Assembly (NCBI GenBank): GCA_013180625.2
Contig: SNVD02012978.1
Location: 186,001-250,000 of the forward strand
DNA: 64,000 nucleotides
From: Boswellia sacra
Taxonomy: Eukaryota; Streptophyta; Magnoliopsida; Sapindales; Burseraceae
Reading direction: 5' to 3'
Below are positions 11,470 to 23,730 of this stretch, in pieces (position 1 is the first letter of the stretch; each line of letters begins with the position of its first letter). The notes beneath the pieces were generated by a model, which saw only the letters and a program-made list of their open reading frames with translations, had not been told where the DNA came from and did not search any database. The translations under genes were made by a program, and so were the position numbers.

Positions 11470-13044
11470 TCACTCACTTTCAAGTTCTGTTTCTTCACCT
11501 CTTGATCTTCCGAATGCTGTGTTACCCCTCATTGCATTTGCCAACTCCTGAATTGAACAAGAAGTGCTCCTTTCCATCTTCTCTGCCAGTATCTCGATAA
11601 CATCCAAAAAACCTAACCCCAGTAGACGGTTCCTCAACATCTCAACTGTAGAAGAATATGGCGGTATTCCTTCATCAATCATCATCTCAAAGTATTTACA
11701 TGCCTCCTCTAGTTTACCCTTCTTCTTGCACAAACCGTGAACCATTACCGAATATGTTGAAACTGAAGGGTAAAACCCCCTCTCATCCATGCTCTCCCAA
11801 ACTTCAATCGCCCTATCGAATCTGCCAACCCTTATTAGCAACTTGAGCACCATATTATAAGTATGCCGATCAGGTGCAAAATTGTCTTTTGACATCCTAG
11901 AAACCAACCTAAGAGCCATATTAACCTCACTATGTTCACAATGGTAAGCCAGGATTGCATTATAACTCCATGCATCCGGGCTCACTCCCCTCTCTATCAT
12001 CTCATCCAAAAGTTGATAGGCCTCTTCAACTTTTTCATTCCTGCAAAGTTTCTTGATCACACAATTGTAAGTAAACACATTTGGAACAAGATTGTACCTC
12101 CTCATTGTATCAAGCACTCTAAATACTGAATGAATATCATTAGCCTCACAATACGCATGGATGAAAATTGAATAGCTAAAAGGATCTGGCTCCATCCCAT
12201 TCGAACGCATTTCTCCAAACATCTTATAAGCTTCATCCACATTTCCCCCTTTACACAAAGCATCCAACATACTATTATAAGCGAGAAGATCAACCGAACA
12301 TTTTCTTTCAAGCATTTCATCGAACAATCTCCGTGCTTCATTTAGTTCACCAATATCACCCCAGCCTCTAACCAAAATGCTATAAGTTTTCACACTTGGG
12401 GTGAATTCAAGCTTAATTTTGTCAAAAAATTGTTGGGCATGCTTCACATGCTTTCGTTTGCACAACACAAACAAGAGCTGATCAAGGTCATGAATACTCG
12501 GCTTCAAACCAAACTCCACCATTCTATTAAAAGCCCTTACAGCATCATTTGGCAAGTTAGCTTTACTGTAAGCTCTGAAAACAAGCCAAAAGATTTCTGG
12601 GCTTATTTCACAAGATTGAGTCTCTCTAATCTCTATCAAAAAGTCCCATAATAGAGCAAACTGTTTGCAACTTCCTAAGATATTTATCAAAATGTGGTAG
12701 CTCTCAACACTATGTTGAAAACCAGGAATTCTGTTAGCCCAAAGAAAGAATCTGTGAGCAGAGAACCCAAGATTTTTACACCTCTTCAAGACCTGTTCAA
12801 CCAAGTTGGTTGATATGCTGGAGGAGAATGCGTTGAGAGAATGCTCCAAGTCATGGTGGGGGTTTCTGTAGTCACTTAGAACACGAGATATCTCATTTAC
12901 AAGGTCGGGTGATTGTGGGTGAGAGTCATGGAGGGCCTGAGAAGAAAAGTGGAGGAGGGTTTGGAGTTTGTTTTTGTTAAGAGAATGTAAGAGTGAGTAT
13001 AGAGGCTTTCTCTTGGAAAGTGATCTGATGGCCATTTTGGACAT
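11470..13044 (-). CDS. P-class PPR protein, probably mitochondrial
   Basis: Intronless 524-codon frame, as usual for plant PPR genes. The first ~35 residues are rich in R, K, S and L with no acidic residues, as in a mitochondrial presequence. From about residue 115 to 490 there are roughly ten 35-residue helix pairs. Clear examples begin VKTYSILVRGWGDIGEL, LAYNSMLDALCKGGNVDEAY, FSYSIFIHAYC, VFTYNCVIKKLCRNEKVEEA, SYNAILAYHCEHSEVNMA and STYSVMVHGLCKKKGKLEEA. No E or DYW domain follows. Length and order resemble At1g52640-type proteins. P-class members typically stabilise, cleave or help translate organellar transcripts; the RNA target is not deducible here. A decayed partial copy lies about 1 kb downstream. 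Confidence 0.93.
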   Translation of the reverse strand: MSKMAIRSLSKRKPLYSLLHSLNKNKLQTLLHFSSQALHDSHPQSPDLVNEISRVLSDYRNPHHDLEHSLNAFSSSISTNLVEQVLKRCKNLGFSAHRFFLWANRIPGFQHSVESYHILINILGSCKQFALLWDFLIEIRETQSCEISPEIFWLVFRAYSKANLPNDAVRAFNRMVEFGLKPSIHDLDQLLFVLCKRKHVKHAQQFFDKIKLEFTPSVKTYSILVRGWGDIGELNEARRLFDEMLERKCSVDLLAYNSMLDALCKGGNVDEAYKMFGEMRSNGMEPDPFSYSIFIHAYCEANDIHSVFRVLDTMRRYNLVPNVFTYNCVIKKLCRNEKVEEAYQLLDEMIERGVSPDAWSYNAILAYHCEHSEVNMALRLVSRMSKDNFAPDRHTYNMVLKLLIRVGRFDRAIEVWESMDERGFYPSVSTYSVMVHGLCKKKGKLEEACKYFEMMIDEGIPPYSSTVEMLRNRLLGLGFLDVIEILAEKMERSTSCSIQELANAMRGNTAFGRSRGEETELESE

Positions 13045-13927
13045 TGTTGAAGCATATGGTAAACAGAACTGAATGGATTATATATCATGACTTAGCATAG
13101 TTACAATATTTCAAGAATTAGCATCAGTTGAATGGTAATCTTATATTTAATTATGTTAATAATATTTGCCCAAATAGCATTTACTATATAGAATTTAAAT
13201 CATTTAAATCAAGAAAGCTTATCGTTGAATAAGAAAGACTAATTTATTGGAGGGGAGATTAATCCTTTTTATAAATTTGTGATCAGTTTTTACAATTATT
13301 CAAATATAAATGCAGTTGCTCATAACTGCTGAAGTTAACATGACTTTTTCATGTGCCAAACCTCATTTTAATTATAGTAGCAGGTTGCACTCAAATGGAG
13401 GAAATAAACAGTGCTGGAAATGTGGTGGACGCTGCAGAATTGATGGGCAATCTTAAACGCGTTTTGTAAAACTCGAAGTTCTGCTGCTCTGGTCTGGTTT
13501 TTACCATGTTTGAAGAGAATATAGTGGAATGCTCTGCGCTTCCAGTGCCTGAAAGAGATACCTTTAATGGGTTGCGGAGCTCTGAAGAAGCTCGCCCAGA
13601 GCTCTGTCATGTGCCAGTGCCAGTGGGTCTATATTCGAGCAAATCACTTTTAGCCCATGTCGACCCAACATGGATTGGACCCAAAAGCTCGCAGGAATGG
13701 TCCAGAGAGCCCCATCAACACTAGTGTCAAACGGCCTATGATCAATACTCCGATGCATTTAAACCGATTGCCTCCCATTTTGCATAGGAACTTTCAAACA
13801 TTGTTTGTGTATATATGTTATTGCAAGAAGTGAAATTGATTGAGGTTAAAGAAAGACTTCTTTCTATGTTTTCAAGGAAGCAAAACCATCATTGAGGTCA
13901 AGGGTTCTAATCTCCATATGATCACCT

Positions 13928-14135
13928 ACTTGGGATATATATATGTCTCACATATTTTCCGGCTATTAAGCTTGTGGGATATAGACGTAGCCTTCAATTT
14001 AAAAACTTAGTAAACGATGAAAGGGCGAGGGATTTCTTAACTTATTTGGGATATATATTTGTCTCACATGTTTCCTAGAACGTAACCCCCAGTTTGATAA
14101 CTCAGTGAATGATAAAAGGGCGAGGGATTTCTGAG
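13928..14135 (+). repeat. Two-unit direct repeat (about 100-110 bp units)
   Basis: Both units start TTGGGATATATAT, continue GTCTCACATRTTT and end GATRAAAGGGCGAGGGATTT. Unit 1 is about 13928-14038 and unit 2 about 14043-14135. The middle parts have diverged in length. Confidence 0.7.
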
Positions 14136-17100
14136 TTATAAAAAAAGAATACAATTATTTGAAAGAATAAAATTTTAATATGAATAATTGTGAGATAGAT
14201 GAATTTCCACGTATTCAAACTAGTGGTACATAGCTATTTGTTTGCGCATATATCTTATTAGCAAATTAGATAGGCCGCACAATTGCCAAATAAGACCCTC
14301 AACTCTTTGAGCTATGCATGTCGCAATTAGATGAAATTAAACTCATCCTTGACATTGACTCTTTCATTTATCTATTTTTTTCTCTTTGTTTTCCTATCTT
14401 TCATTCACCCTTTCACTTGTGCTATTTCCATTGTTTAGTATCTATTACATAAAGTGTTATCTTTGAAACTGAAACTGGGTTTATAATTACAGACACTGGG
14501 CAATAGATTCCTTCAACTCAAGCTTGAAGGCATGGTCTCACATCACCCACCGCGGAAAAGATTAGGCTCATTACTCACATGTAACCATTGCCATAGCTCC
14601 CTTTTCGAATTTAATAAAAAGTGCCCTACAAAATCGGATTCTTGTATGTAATTGAGTAGTTGGCAGCTTGTTCTGTCTAAAGAGATTGTGCTTTAACTTG
14701 AGGTCATAGATCTTGTCCTCCAATTGGGCTTCAATGCCTCTCAACTCAAGATTATAGTAGCCATCCAAAAAAATAGAATAAGCGTAACCAAACCTTTAAA
14801 AATCATATAATATGTTGATTATTGATGAAAGTATGTTTATATAAGATCATACATGCTTGGATGCCTTTCGTTTCTCACCTTTTTGTCTACACTTGTTGTT
14901 TTAGTACTAGAAGCTGCTTGAATCCTCCATTAATTATACCTTTTCTACAAAGTACCATGACTGCCCTTTCCTACTACTTCACTTTGTTATAATTAATTAT
15001 TTTAAACCATTGACAACTAATCTTTAGTGTTTCACCTTTTAACTTCTTCTAGCACGAGTTGGTAAAGTTGACTTAAAGCAAGACACCACCGAGTTCCAAA
15101 AATAAATCATAAATTTATGTAAAAGCTAGGCTATATATTGTCACATCCCATATTTTCGGTGAAGGAAGTCTTGAACTATTCAATTTAGAATTCTCCTTGC
15201 AAATCTAGTTTATGAGACGTAAGGCTTTTTTAATCAACGAATTTAAATCCAAAAAAAAAAAGGGGGGGCATAAAATAAATGAAAGACCCATCCGACTTCT
15301 TTTTTTTTAATTCAACCTATTGTTATGATCTATGTTTACATTTTAATCGGATCATAAATGGACTCCAGTTATTTTTTATAAACTCGATGCAATTTACCAA
15401 AAAAGATCTGATTTAGAAAAGAATTTTGAAAAATTAAAAGTAAAAAGCACATTTTACGAAAAATTATAGTCTTAATTAAAAGGTGGCTCACAAAAATAAG
15501 TTTTATTTGGATATATATTAGACAGAAGGATTCAAACCTCTTAATGGCGTAAGGGTTTAATTTTCTCAGCTACTTAAATAATTTGTGAGGGCGGAGGACA
15601 ATCATATAAAGCAAAAACATCTCGAGTGAGATTGTTTGTACCAGAAATATTACTCTTAACATCCATTTTCTAAGTACAACATATGACTAAAAATTAAACA
15701 TTATATTTTTAATCAAGTCATTTTTATAAATTAGATAATATTCTCATGGTAGCAACATAAATTTAATATACTGAAACTTAATTGAATAGAAAATACAACA
15801 AAAAATAAAAATTTTACAAATTATGTTAGAAATTAATATAATTTTTTTAGTAATTATTTTCTTAATCAAAATTCTAAAACAATTTATTAATTTCTATTTC
15901 TTTATTAAATGATTGATTGATATATAAATTTTATTAGTTATTTGATGTCATTTTTAAAGTTACGAAGATTGGTTTTGCAAAAATTTAAGTTCTAAAATTT
16001 TAATAAAAGGGTTTACTTACAATATTGGGTCTCAAGTGTTAAATATAAACTCTCATATCACACTCCTTGTTGGGTATGAGTATTATTTTAATTATTGCTC
16101 AAAGTCAATCTAAAACGTCTAAATTAAATAATTAATAACTTGCTCTACGTATATTCATTTCTTTAATGATTAAATTACTCATCCAGTTTCACTTTTTATT
16201 TCTTTTTCTCTTTTATGATATTGACAACTTAAGAAGTATTCACCAACTCCTAATTAATTTTGCCCCCACAATAACATCTGTTCCTTATTAGATATGAGCC
16301 ACTAATTTTTTTTTAATATTACTTATAAGTCTCATCCATATATATATAAGCTAGCTTTATTAGTTATATACTTGATTAACAATTTTATAATAATATTTTT
16401 CAACAACCCAGTTGTAGAATTATCAAATTAGTGCATGTTACCCTGTGGGATATGACTCTTTGTTTTGTAGTTTTCTTCTTTAATTAGTACATGCATAGAG
16501 ATCTCTAGAATCTGAATTAAAAGAAGTACAAAAAGGAAAAGTCATTCTGCTGATAAAAAGAGTGCTTAATTATATCACTTTCACATGCAATTTCCTGTTT
16601 AATTTGAATTTTAGGTATTTTTAAGTGCTTATTGACAAGGATCATGAACAGAAATGCAGAAGGTTGAAGATTTATTACTTGCTGTTAGCAAACTGAATTG
16701 AAGGCTTTAATTTATTATTAATCGCCATCTTTCATTTTCATTGTAGGTCATAGCTAGTGACACCCCACTCAAAAGATTTCTAAATAATATATGAGGCCAA
16801 TCCCCCATCAATCTATCTAAGAATTGCTCCAATAATATTATTAATAATGTTAAGAAACCATCACTTGTAATTATTGAAAATCAAATTGATCAAATTAAGA
16901 TTAAACTAATGTCTAAGTGGTTGAGACTTGAAGCAATAATGATTATCCGTCCAAATTAATGACTTTCTCATATTGTGATTGATAATTAAATAATTGAGAG
17001 TGAGATCAATAATTTCCCCAAAAAAAAATACTTTTTTTCGTTATATCCTAGATTATCAAATCTTGTTTACATGGAATATATTGTTTGTGAAAAATCATTG

Positions 17101-19498
17101 ATGGAGATATAAATATTTTTATATATAATCCTAATGCTTAAGTTATTGAGTTGTTATGTATCAATTTTAGAAGAAATCTTCTACATAATTAAATAATTGT
17201 GGAGATAAAAAGTTTTGTTTGTATTTATTTTATAATTAATAAAAAAATTTATGACTAATTAACCCAATCCCCATCAAGCTTGTACTATGAAAATTAATAG
17301 CTAAATTTGGTTTCGTAATTAAGCAAATGGACAAAATTCAAGTGTGGGCTATGATGAAGTTTATGAAGCATCAAGAGTCACATGCACTTCAGCTTCGATA
17401 GTGTCTCTCTTTTTGACTAAAATTAATTAAATTAATCATTACCTGATCAAACCCAATAATTATTCTTTTTTTTTTTCCTGGGACACAGATTATTAAATCA
17501 TAAAATCATGTGATTTATTAAATAATTAATTTCACATTGGTCAGCTCTCACCTCGATTAGCCAGTTCTATTGTCAAGGTTGAACCAGGCAGATTATATAT
17601 ATTTGTATTCAATAATACATAATTAACAAATTTAGTCATCTTAGTTCATCTTTAATATATAATCTAAGCACGTTCGTGGTCCTGGCATGGTTGATAGGAT
17701 TTATACATCATATCTACGCATAGAAGCATAATTTATAATTTTACTAGATATGTAAATTTGTGAGCAAGTATTTAATTAATTATCTAACCATAGAAAATAT
17801 CAAAAGCCACTTTACATTCAATTTCAAATTAAGTGTTTATTTATTGATCAGTAATAAAACTTTAAAGAAAAATTAATCTCTATAATACGAGTTTTTTTAA
17901 TTATATTGAAGCAATTAATGTAGCAAAATAATATTTTTATATCTATAACATGAATCTACAATCGACTTCTTATGAACTATTAGAGAATTAAATAATCAAG
18001 TTAAACCCATATTTATGGGCTTAAATTTTTAAAAAAATAGTAAAACATAACATGTTATCATAACCGTCATGGCTAAATGACAGTTTCTTCATATTATTTA
18101 AAAAAATCAATTAAAAAAAGTATTGCTTGGCTCATTTATAAAATCCGTTAAAGCTCATACCTTTAAATACTCAAGTTAAACTCATATATATAAATTTAAG
18201 CTTTTAAAAAAATTACAAACTTATTATAACCCCAGTTTGGCACAATTTTGTTAGATGTATTATTAAATTTAATTTTTCTAATCTAGTTTTATCTTTTATT
18301 TATCCAATAATTTTTTACTAATTCATATTGTAGATCTAGGTCGAGGATGCTCCATTACTGCTAATAAAAGTCGTTGTATATACAGTATTTGCATTTTTGA
18401 GAGATCCACTAATTTCATTTTCCCCAAAATCCATATTGGCTCAGTTTGTCATAATTTCAAATTTTCCAACTAATAGACATCACAGTCAAGTTTCCAGCAA
18501 TCTCAAACGTTGAATCTCTGTTTTTAACTTAAAATTAATAATGAACAAACCAAACAATAATAGCTGTACCGCACTTTGCCAACTTCATTAATTTATTTAA
18601 TATATCTAAATATTCGCCCCTATACAGAAATATTTAAAATATATAATCTATCTATTTTCTTGGTTTTCTTTCTTCATTAACTTAACTACCACTTTAGTTA
18701 TACAAAATTAATGAAATTAAATGTCATTTTTTCCTATCCAATTATCTCTTAAGATTTAATTAATTTATATATATATATATATATAAAAGAATTCATTAGC
18801 GTTTCGAAACATAAGTAATAACTATAAAAGAGATCTAAGGTTATAACAATATTCAAAACCTTTATAACTGTTCAGCAGACCCTACTATTAATGATCCTTT
18901 TCAAACTTAAAGTTAATAATTGAGCATAATCATGTGGACGACAATAATTATGTCTTATAATACTTTTGAAAAATGAATGATTAATGTACTGGACTGGCTT
19001 TAATTTATTCATTATTGTCTAATGGCAGGCCAACCAAGTTCTGTATAGTTAATTATGACTTTGTGCCAATAGATCATGAGCACAAAGTCATAATTATTTA
19101 AATATTTATTTAACATCAGATTTCTTATGTAGACTTTAAAAATAGCCATTTGCAGCACGGTATTTATTGTTGCATATCGTGGATCGATTTATATTTAAAC
19201 ACACTATTATTACACTGAAAATTTTTTCCTTTACTAAAAAGGGGTTATGATATTGTGTTTTGCTTGTAACTTAGATCATAGATTTCGAATTATCACCTTA
19301 GATCAAAATTATTTTTAAAAAATAATAAATTTTTTTAATATATATTTTACGAGAATTTATCCCTCGTTTCCTTATTTGATAATATTACTGATTTAGTATT
19401 ATAATATTCTCTTTAATTTTATACAATTATTCAACGTTTTAATAGTTTTATTTCTCTAAATCATGTAACATATATAACTTATTATACAATCTAATATC

Positions 19499-19537
19499 AT
19501 ATAATAATATTATAATAATAATAATAATAATAATAAT
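19499..19537. repeat. (ATA)n microsatellite
   Basis: A run of ATA/TAA triplets, interrupted once near its start. Confidence 0.85.
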
Positions 19538-19777
19538 CAAATATATGCTAATTAATTCGAAATATTACATATTATTTTACAATAAAAGTTGTAAACAAGC
19601 TGTGAACCGTGTCCACTGCCCAGTAACAAATCCTTAAAGCCTCTTCATCTTCTTCATTGAATGATGATTCAGCAATCTCTTCAAAACACAAGACTCCAAA
19701 TCCACAAAACGTGAAAGATGGGTCACTGACGTAGCCCGAACCGGGACCATCGTGGCTGGGGCCCAGTTGAGTCAGCA

Positions 19778-19844
19778 ACGTGGAGTCTACGTGTCACAGT
19801 AATCTATATTTACCCGACACGATGCATGGACTCGACACGTGTCC
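19778..19844 (+). promoter_or_regulatory. Cluster of three ACGT-core (ABRE/G-box) elements upstream of the glyoxalase gene
   Basis: ACGTGG at 19778-19783, ACGTGTC at 19789-19795 and ACACGTGTCC at 19835-19844 (G-box CACGTG at 19836-19841) lie within 67 bp. They sit 60-130 bp upstream of the TATA box. Repeated ACGT cores of this kind are bound by bZIP factors in abscisic-acid and stress-responsive plant promoters. ABA control is inferred, not shown. Confidence 0.6.
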
Positions 19845-19904
19845 TTGCATGAACATTGAACAAGCGTCCACTATCATCTCTCTCTTCCATTTTCCAACCA
19901 TCTC

Positions 19905-19912
19905 TTTATAAT
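19905..19912 (+). promoter_or_regulatory. TATA box of the glyoxalase I-family gene
   Basis: TTTATAAT, in a TC-rich context, lies about 250 bp upstream of the start codon. A start of transcription near 19935-19940 would give a 5' UTR of about 220 nt. Confidence 0.5.
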
Positions 19913-20159
19913 GGATTCCTTCGTCACCTCTAGTCTATTAAAGCCATTGCGAACCGTGACTCTCTCGGCTGCTTTTAGGATAGTCTCTCCTTTTGTTCTA
20001 TTTTTTCCTTTTTCTCAAATATTTAAGAGTTTCATCTTCATTAATTGTGTTGCATTTTGTTGAAGTGTGAAAGGTGGGATTTGGATCTTCCTTGATTTTA
20101 TTTTCTTGGTGTAGAGATTGTGGGGTTTTGATTTTGATTTTGGTTTTCTTGGGAAACTA

Positions 20160-21194
20160 ATGGCAAAAATTGTTGAAAACCCTTTACATCTTAAGTCCTT
20201 GAATCATGTCTCGCTTCTTTGTAAATCGGTTGAAGACTCCATTGATTTTTATCAAAACATTCTTGGCTTTGTGCCTATAAGGAGGCCTGGATCTTTCAAC
20301 TTCGATGGTGCATGGTAAAAAATTCATTCTTCATCAGCAATTTCCAATCTTTTGATTTTCTCTTTGTTGATCAATTTGGCGTTTTGATATTTATGTGATT
20401 TCTCAGGTTATTCGGCTATGGTTTTGGAATACATTTATTGCAATCAGAGGACCCAGATAGCATGCCCAAGAAAGAAAAGATCAATCCCAAGGACAATCAT
20501 CTTTCTTTCCAGGTAACTCCATTGATCAATTTATTAATTTTTCATTAATGAGTAATTTCCAGTCACATGTTATATGTATGTACATGTTACATCAGTTGAT
20601 GAGTACGAGAAACAAGAATCTCATCTAACAATTGAATAGAGCCCAAGAGAAATGAAGTGACAGCCTCATATCTCTGTCTCTTCTTAGCTATAGACAATAA
20701 TGTTTGGTAATAAAATTGATAACGTTTGAAGAACTTGAAGCTATGTATGCAAGTATGGACAATTAGGCCAAAGAAAACGACAACAATGTGGCAACATGAC
20801 CAACAGTTTCCAATCTTAGAACAAGACAAATAATATTGTATCATCAATTTCGTGCCATTGATTCCATGATGGTTTCGTATGTAATGTAATGTTAAGAGGT
20901 TGAATTTGGCTCAAATACGTTGCTTGATGGTTGCAGTGTGAGAGCGTGGAAGCCGTGGAGAAGAAGTTGAAGGAAATGAATATCCAATACGTGAGGGCAC
21001 TGGTGCAGGAAGGTGGGATCAATGTGGAGCAATTGTTCTTCCATGACCCAGATGGATTTATGATTGAGATTTGCGATTGTGATAATATCCCGGTGATACC
21101 CCTAGCGGGCGAGGTGGCACGATCATGCTCCAGTGTGAACTGCCAGATGATGCACCAGCAGCAGCTACGAGTAGAAGGCTCTCTGTCTCATTAG
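20160..21194 (+). CDS. Glyoxalase I / VOC superfamily protein (GLYI4/GLYI7-like)
   Basis: Three exons: 20160-20314, 20407-20512 and 20937-21194 (519 nt, 172 residues), all with GT-AG introns and matching phases. The fold is a single vicinal-oxygen-chelate unit: LKSLNHVSLLCKSVEDSIDF opens it, then FYQNILGFVPIRRPGSFNFD, LFGYGFGIHLLQSEDP, NPKDNHLSFQCES, and FFHDPDGFMIEICDCDNIPV. H22 (LNHVSLLC), H84 (DNHLSF) and E137 (MIEICD) sit where metal ligands normally lie. The family includes methylglyoxal-detoxifying or aldehyde-binding proteins induced by stress. Many small plant members of this type lack proven lactoylglutathione lyase activity, so the reaction stays open. The start is the first ATG in frame; the frame upstream has no other ATG. 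ACGT-core motifs upstream suggest stress or ABA control. Confidence 0.92.
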
Positions 21195-21891
21195 CTGCTC
21201 AATAGAATTTTAAGTTGATAGATGAGATGAGACCTAGCTATATGATCTTGCTATTTGTTCATCTGTTTCTGTGGTGGGTTCATTTCAATTGTTCATTTTT
21301 GTCGCTTGAGTTTCATGCAATAATTAGACAATATACTATTGAATGTGATCCACTACCCATATGGAAATGATCATCATTTTTATTGAATTTTGATCTTGGT
21401 CATCATCCTCATTAGCAACTGGAGAATTCTAATATTGTCCAGATAAATTCTCATATTTTTTAATTAGTTTAATAGGTAAAAGTTAAGAATTGATCGCTGG
21501 AGTGCAATTAATTTTTGCCCTAATGTAGCAGCATATATAGAGTTCCAGATTGGTGTACCTTTTAGGTTAGGTGAGGTGGATAGGATAACAACAAATTGCA
21601 ATCCCACTCAGCAGTAACTTTTTCATTTTGGGATCATAACACTTGGATGTGTTATGCTTCGCCAAATATGAAGTTAAAAAAGACTTTGTAAACCATTCCA
21701 AAACTAACAATCGTCTGAAACCAAGAAATTTACACATCTTTGGCCAGAAATTAATCAGACATGAGACAATGATGATTTGATTGAATTTTGTTAAGTGTTC
21801 GATAATTTGATGAACAATTCAAGCCCAAAATATGAATAGTACTCGAGTACTAAATATGATATGTTCCAGTCATTCCTATATTGTATCAAGA

Positions 21892-21920
<29 letters not shown>
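21892..21920. repeat. (AT)n microsatellite
   Basis: Uninterrupted TA dinucleotides, about 14 units. Confidence 0.9.
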
Positions 21921-21922
<2 letters not shown>

Positions 21923-22218
21923 GTTCTTAAGTATCTCAATTCAAGGGTGATCAAATGTATTTCCTCGAAAAATTGACCTGAAAACTGTGATTTAAGTCTT
22001 GATGCAATGGTTCATTTCATTGAAAAATGTGATTTTAGTCTAGATATAACGGTTCATTTAGCGTCAATTGTCTCCCCTTATGTTTTATTTATGGGACAAT
22101 TATCAAGTGCTTTCGAGTTTTGGTTTAATCTAGAGCAATAAACAATGATATATTTTTCACTAATTACATCCCTGAAATTATCTTCAAATTATTAGTTTCA
22201 CCTCACAAAGCATCATTT

Positions 22219-22272
22219 TCGTATGATTAATCGTTGAAAAATAAATTCGTATGATTAATCGTTGAAAAATAA
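22219..22272 (+). repeat. 27-bp tandem repeat, two copies
   Basis: The unit TCGTATGATTAATCGTTG plus AAAAATAAA occurs twice back to back with no visible mismatch. Confidence 0.85.
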
Positions 22273-23399
22273 ATAACTTAATGGGTGTGATTAATAAAAA
22301 AAACATAGTCGTTCTTCACTTAAAATTAATTCAAAACTGGTGGGTATTTATTCATACTGTTCATATAAATTATATTTGTGTTAATCAAGTCAATTGTTAA
22401 GTTTCATATATGATATTAGAAAATTCTTGGCTGTTAGGCTCTTAGCTGTCTCTTTCTTTCCAGATGATCATGTGTTAATTAGGACATCTGTCCTAATTTC
22501 GATATCATTCCCTATCAAATAAAAAAATAGGTAATTTCAAATTCTAATCAGGTTTAAGATAAGGTAATACAATCTTTCCAGGATTTGTTTATGGAAATTA
22601 ATCTGAAGCAGTTACTTCTGCCAAATTGTCTTTTGTTACTCCTCCCACTACCAATCTTAATGCTGTGGCTGAATCCAATCTGCGACTTAGATTGATGGTG
22701 GGCTTATGGGCCTCTTTCTGGATTTATCAATATGGGCCTTTCCTCGCGTCCCAATTCTATACGAATTCATCAATTGACGAGTAATTCTATTTCATCATCC
22801 CCATTATTTCCTCAATAATCCACGTTAATATTATAGCTTTCTTTGCTTAATTCTATCGCATGAAAGACACCAGGAAAAAAAAAAATTGGGTATTATAATT
22901 TTTAACCAATCACAAATATGTCCAACGATTTAGTAATATAAATTAATATGACATGTGAATTGGATATTTTAATGAATTGCAGAGAATGGGGTTGTAGAAT
23001 TCAATAGTCTCAATTTAAATTAGGTGAAGAAGATACTCTGACCAAAGTTTCAACCTGAAGTTATCAACTCAATACATATACATGATTCACATTTGTGCAT
23101 GCGCAAGAAAATCATAATCTATAATTCGTATGTAGAGAAAAATTTTGTTCTTACTCTGTGGACAGAAGGATCGAGTCTTGTGAATCTGGGTATGTGTCAA
23201 ACTTTTGCAGGATAACACCCTCTCTTCCAAGTGAACAAAAATTTCATTTTAAGAAAATAATATATGTATCTTTGAGCTGACTAGAGACTAGTATTTTTGA
23301 AACCAAGATGCTTCAAACTTTGATGTTCTATTCCATTATTATCTACATTTAGAATATGAACTTCGTTACAATGTTATGAGTAAATACATATTCGTAAGT

Positions 23400-23730
23400 G
23401 TAGTGTAGAGGCTATTTGGGTGTCTAACTCTAACCCAAGATCCCCTTTTAACCATCCAATGTGGAACTCAACAATCCCCTCTGTCCTCCTTGGGCGAGAC
23501 TCTCACAGTGGTGCAGCATCGCCAACCCTCCTCGTCTGAAACTATGACTAATCACATTGGACATCGACGTCTGGCTCAAATGTAAAGGTTATTCAGTGAT
23601 CTAATCCAAAAGGTTAACCTAATCAGTGGAGTGATCAACCTCTTTATATATTCCAAGACCCCCTTGACCATCCAATATTAGACTCAACAGTAAGTTTTCA
23701 CTAATCTATGTTCCAGGACCGTCTTAACTA
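23400..23730. mobile_element. Degenerate repetitive element with internal direct repeats
   Basis: AACCATCCAATGTGGAACTC near 23450 is echoed by GACCATCCAATATTAGACTC near 23670. Both are followed by AACA and preceded by a CCCCTT-type run. The segment is less AT-rich than its surroundings and contains a TATA-like CTTTATATATTCC. GATGTGGGACTCAACA-like sequences are common in plant LTR-derived repeats, but no LTR partner or internal domain is visible. Confidence 0.3.

Larger units (their letters stand above)
13045..19776. other. 6.7-kb AT-rich gene desert
   Basis: No gene is supported. A less AT-rich patch at 13430-13770 has short open frames on both strands with no family I recognise. About 13928-14135 is a two-unit direct repeat. 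The rest is AT-rich with frequent poly-A/T runs, an (AT)n run near 18767-18786 and an (ATA)n run near 19500-19537. The small frame at 14571-14768 (minus) is unconvincing. Confidence 0.5.

Noticed and set aside
13368..13758. Less AT-rich patch with open frames on both strands
   Set aside because: No recognisable protein family, and no frame is clearly favoured.
19572..19778. 68-codon minus-strand frame
   Set aside because: It overlaps the promoter region of the glyoxalase-family gene on the opposite strand and has no family resemblance.
22600..22780. Plus-strand stretch reading NLNAVAESNLRLRLMVGLW
   Set aside because: Protein-like over about 50 residues, but no start, no splice partners and no family I know. 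Possibly transposon or gene debris.
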